A DNA stretch of 64,000 bases. Origin: Prevotella sp. (GTDB lineage: Bacteria; Bacteroidota; Bacteroidia; Bacteroidales; Bacteroidaceae). A program made the position numbers and the translations under genes. The stretch spans positions 1 through 64,000 of the forward strand of contig JAKVJW010000012.1 in NCBI GenBank assembly GCA_022486815.1, given 5' to 3'. The notes under the pieces are model-generated. The model worked only from the letters and a program-made list of their open reading frames with translations, was not told the DNA's origin and did not search any database. Of this stretch, positions 62,672 through 64,000 are shown in pieces. Numbering within the stretch: position 1 is the first letter of the stretch; each line of letters starts with the position of its first letter.

Positions 62672-64000
62672 TTAAAGTTTGAAAATTCCACTTTTTGATA
62701 TGGTCAAACGGAATCCTGTATTGTTTCCTAAAAGCCTTCCATGGTCAAGGCCAAAAGTTCCTTTAAGGATCCAATGGTTTCTGAATAGATAACTTGCTTC
62801 GACCATCATACTGAAATTCCTTTGTATCGGGACGTATGGATTATCGTATGTGCCCCAGCCTTTCTGAGTGGTAGCCAAGACCCTATAGTTCAACTGGGTG
62901 GTCAGACTGCCTGAAAATCCCAGATGCCAGGCAATGAACCGGGTATCTTTGAAATCAACGTGCCGGTCAGTATTGTATATAGGGGAACGATAAAGAGGAT
63001 TTCCCATGGCTTGTCCCCAATGCTGCCAACCAGGGTAGAAGTAATGATTATAGTAATCGTCCCTTCCTGCTACATGTGCTGGCAGACCTGGTTCACTGTC
63101 GTGGTATACAGCTCCGCTCTGGTCAGTTGTGTGAATATATTCTATTACAATATCATTTAACCATGTATTCCTTTTCAAATTGATTTCACCCCCAAAAAGT
63201 CCATCTCTTGGGGTATAGAAAATATAATGTGAGTACTTATGTTTACGAAAGTCCTCTTTGGTATCTCCATATCCGTCAAAGTCAAGGAAAAAGAGTTGGG
63301 AATGATCATCGAAGAAGTGATCTATATAGAATGCTGCTTTCCAGGATGGCTCGTCCAGATTGATACGGCACATCAAGGAGCCAACTCCGTTCCCCTCGTC
63401 ATTTGCATAGACTCCTTCTCCCACATCACCTTCGCCCCCCGGAAGGAATGCTTGCCAATAGTCTTTTAGTTTTGATCCTCGTTTGATGGCTTTGCCGTGA
63501 TTATAGGTAATTCCACCAAACTGGCAGGCCATTTCCATTCCTGCTTCAACCGTGAGATGTCCGTCCGGGTTACCAAACCTGAAAAATCCTGATTTGGTGT
63601 GGAGCAGCATGTTCTTGGCCCATTTGGATTCTGGATCGGCAAACTCCTTCTGCCAGTGATTGTCTGTCATCCATCCGAAAGAGAGGTGCCCTTTGAATCC
63701 AAGCCACTTGAAGATCTTGATATAGTCAGGCAATTCTAACCGAATTTGCGGGACAGGCCTGGCGTTGATACCCAATGCCTGAGAACCGCTTGAGAGGTAT
63801 TCGTTTTTCTGTTCTTCAGGAAATTCTTTTGATCCGATTGTCAATACTCCGTGCAGCCATCGTCCTTCCAGGTATGCTTGCTGGACGATAAAATCAGAAG
63901 TGTAATGGTCTGGTAATGCCAGATCCAGACCGGCTCCCCAATCCCATTTTCCTTTTGTGGGTTCCTGACTTTCTGGTTCTATATTTTTTGTTTCTTCATT
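62672..64000 (-). CDS. Capsule assembly Wzi-family outer membrane protein (N terminus cut by window)
   Basis: The frame is open to the window edge, with 442 codons visible and no start seen, so the N terminus lies outside. Residues resemble the Wzi family, an 18-strand outer-membrane barrel that binds capsule polysaccharide at the cell surface. Recognisable parts are FIVQQAYLEGRWLHGVLTIG, SFGWMTDNHWQKEF and LLHTKSGFFRFG. The last strands end GFRLTISKSGIFKL, typical of an outer-membrane barrel. An internal ATG at 63844 is not the true start because homology continues upstream. No capsule glycosyltransferases are in view. The lipoprotein gene follows after 3 bp. Confidence 0.85.
   Translation of the reverse strand, partial: NEETKNIEPESQEPTKGKWDWGAGLDLALPDHYTSDFIVQQAYLEGRWLHGVLTIGSKEFPEEQKNEYLSSGSQALGINARPVPQIRLELPDYIKIFKWLGFKGHLSFGWMTDNHWQKEFADPESKWAKNMLLHTKSGFFRFGNPDGHLTVEAGMEMACQFGGITYNHGKAIKRGSKLKDYWQAFLPGGEGDVGEGVYANDEGNGVGSLMCRINLDEPSWKAAFYIDHFFDDHSQLFFLDFDGYGDTKEDFRKHKYSHYIFYTPRDGLFGGEINLKRNTWLNDIVIEYIHTTDQSGAVYHDSEPGLPAHVAGRDDYYNHYFYPGWQHWGQAMGNPLYRSPIYNTDRHVDFKDTRFIAWHLGFSGSLTTQLNYRVLATTQKGWGTYDNPYVPIQRNFSMMVEASYLFRNHWILKGTFGLDHGRLLGNNTGFRLTISKSGIFKL

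Noticed and set aside
1..64000. parS sites near parAB
   Set aside because: No GTTTCACGTGAAAC-like palindrome was found by eye. Near hits such as at 18023 (TGTTTCACGGG) and 43152 (TGTTCCACGAG) match only half a site.

Overview
The window reads as a stretch of chromosome from a Bacteroidales bacterium, most likely a Prevotella-type member of the Prevotellaceae. Three kinds of evidence support this. Promoters follow the Bacteroidetes pattern (TTG/TTTG, 19-20 nt, TAnnTTTG) and Shine-Dalgarno sites are rare. Many families are typical of the phylum: DUF5683, DUF349, DUF5606, long NusB, DUF4369-TlpA, a long LptD, short MenE, and LysS with a C-terminal extension. Gene order is also typical: parA-parB-DUF5683-mltD-rel, rsfS-ftsH-cdsA, lysS-gpsA-pgi, nusB-yajC-ybbR-coaE. 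It is mostly core genome, densely packed and modestly AT-rich, with no phage, insertion sequence, CRISPR or rRNA. The exact species cannot be fixed from sequence alone.

Layout. 1-595 is a gene-poor, probably decayed stretch. 0.6-8.1 kb (minus) holds a pectinesterase and a chromosome-partition/murein/stringent-response operon. 8.2-10.3 kb (plus) is surE-lpxB. 10.4-14.0 kb (minus) is rsfS-ftsH-cdsA. tRNA-Gln lies at 14.2 kb beside the relic of a glycosyltransferase. 14.6-17.1 kb (minus) holds rsgA, frr and rsmA. 17.2-17.8 kb carries a short repeat array and an unrecognised 29-residue membrane-peptide gene with its own promoter, ribosome binding site and terminator. 17.9-25.7 kb (plus) holds a flippase-like membrane protein, pepD, corA, a DUF349 protein, mnmA and a YbjQ protein. 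25.8-31.0 kb (minus) holds a HAD phosphatase and lysS-gpsA-pgi. 31.2-38.1 kb (plus) is a menaquinone cluster (thioesterase, menF, menD, menB, menC, menE), interrupted before menE by a nine-unit repeat array. Then come aroB (minus), a TonB-receptor-like barrel (plus), purN, an S4 protein, pth and L25 (minus), the nusB operon (plus), a TlpA-type thioredoxin (minus), yhhQ-queF and a carboxyltransferase-HD pair (plus), lptD and patB (plus), and a Kef-type antiporter, pepT, a lipoprotein and a Wzi-family protein cut by the window end (minus).

How the genes work together. The dominant themes are the envelope (lpxB, lptD, cdsA, mltD, Wzi, TonB-like barrel), translation and ribosome maturation (rsfS, rsgA, frr, rsmA, pth, L25, lysS, mnmA, tRNA-Gln), anaerobic respiration through menaquinone, and queuosine-precursor salvage (yhhQ plus queF). 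ParAB share an operon with the (p)ppGpp enzyme and a murein hydrolase.

The least explained elements are two arrays of the same unit, in different places (17.24-17.33 kb and 36.66-36.85 kb). Each unit is a 14-15 bp core, consensus CCAGTACTATGGTAA, separated by about 8 bp. In both places the core reads in the direction of the next gene (rsmA, menE). Beside the first array lies the small membrane-peptide gene. These are the best candidates here for undescribed biology.
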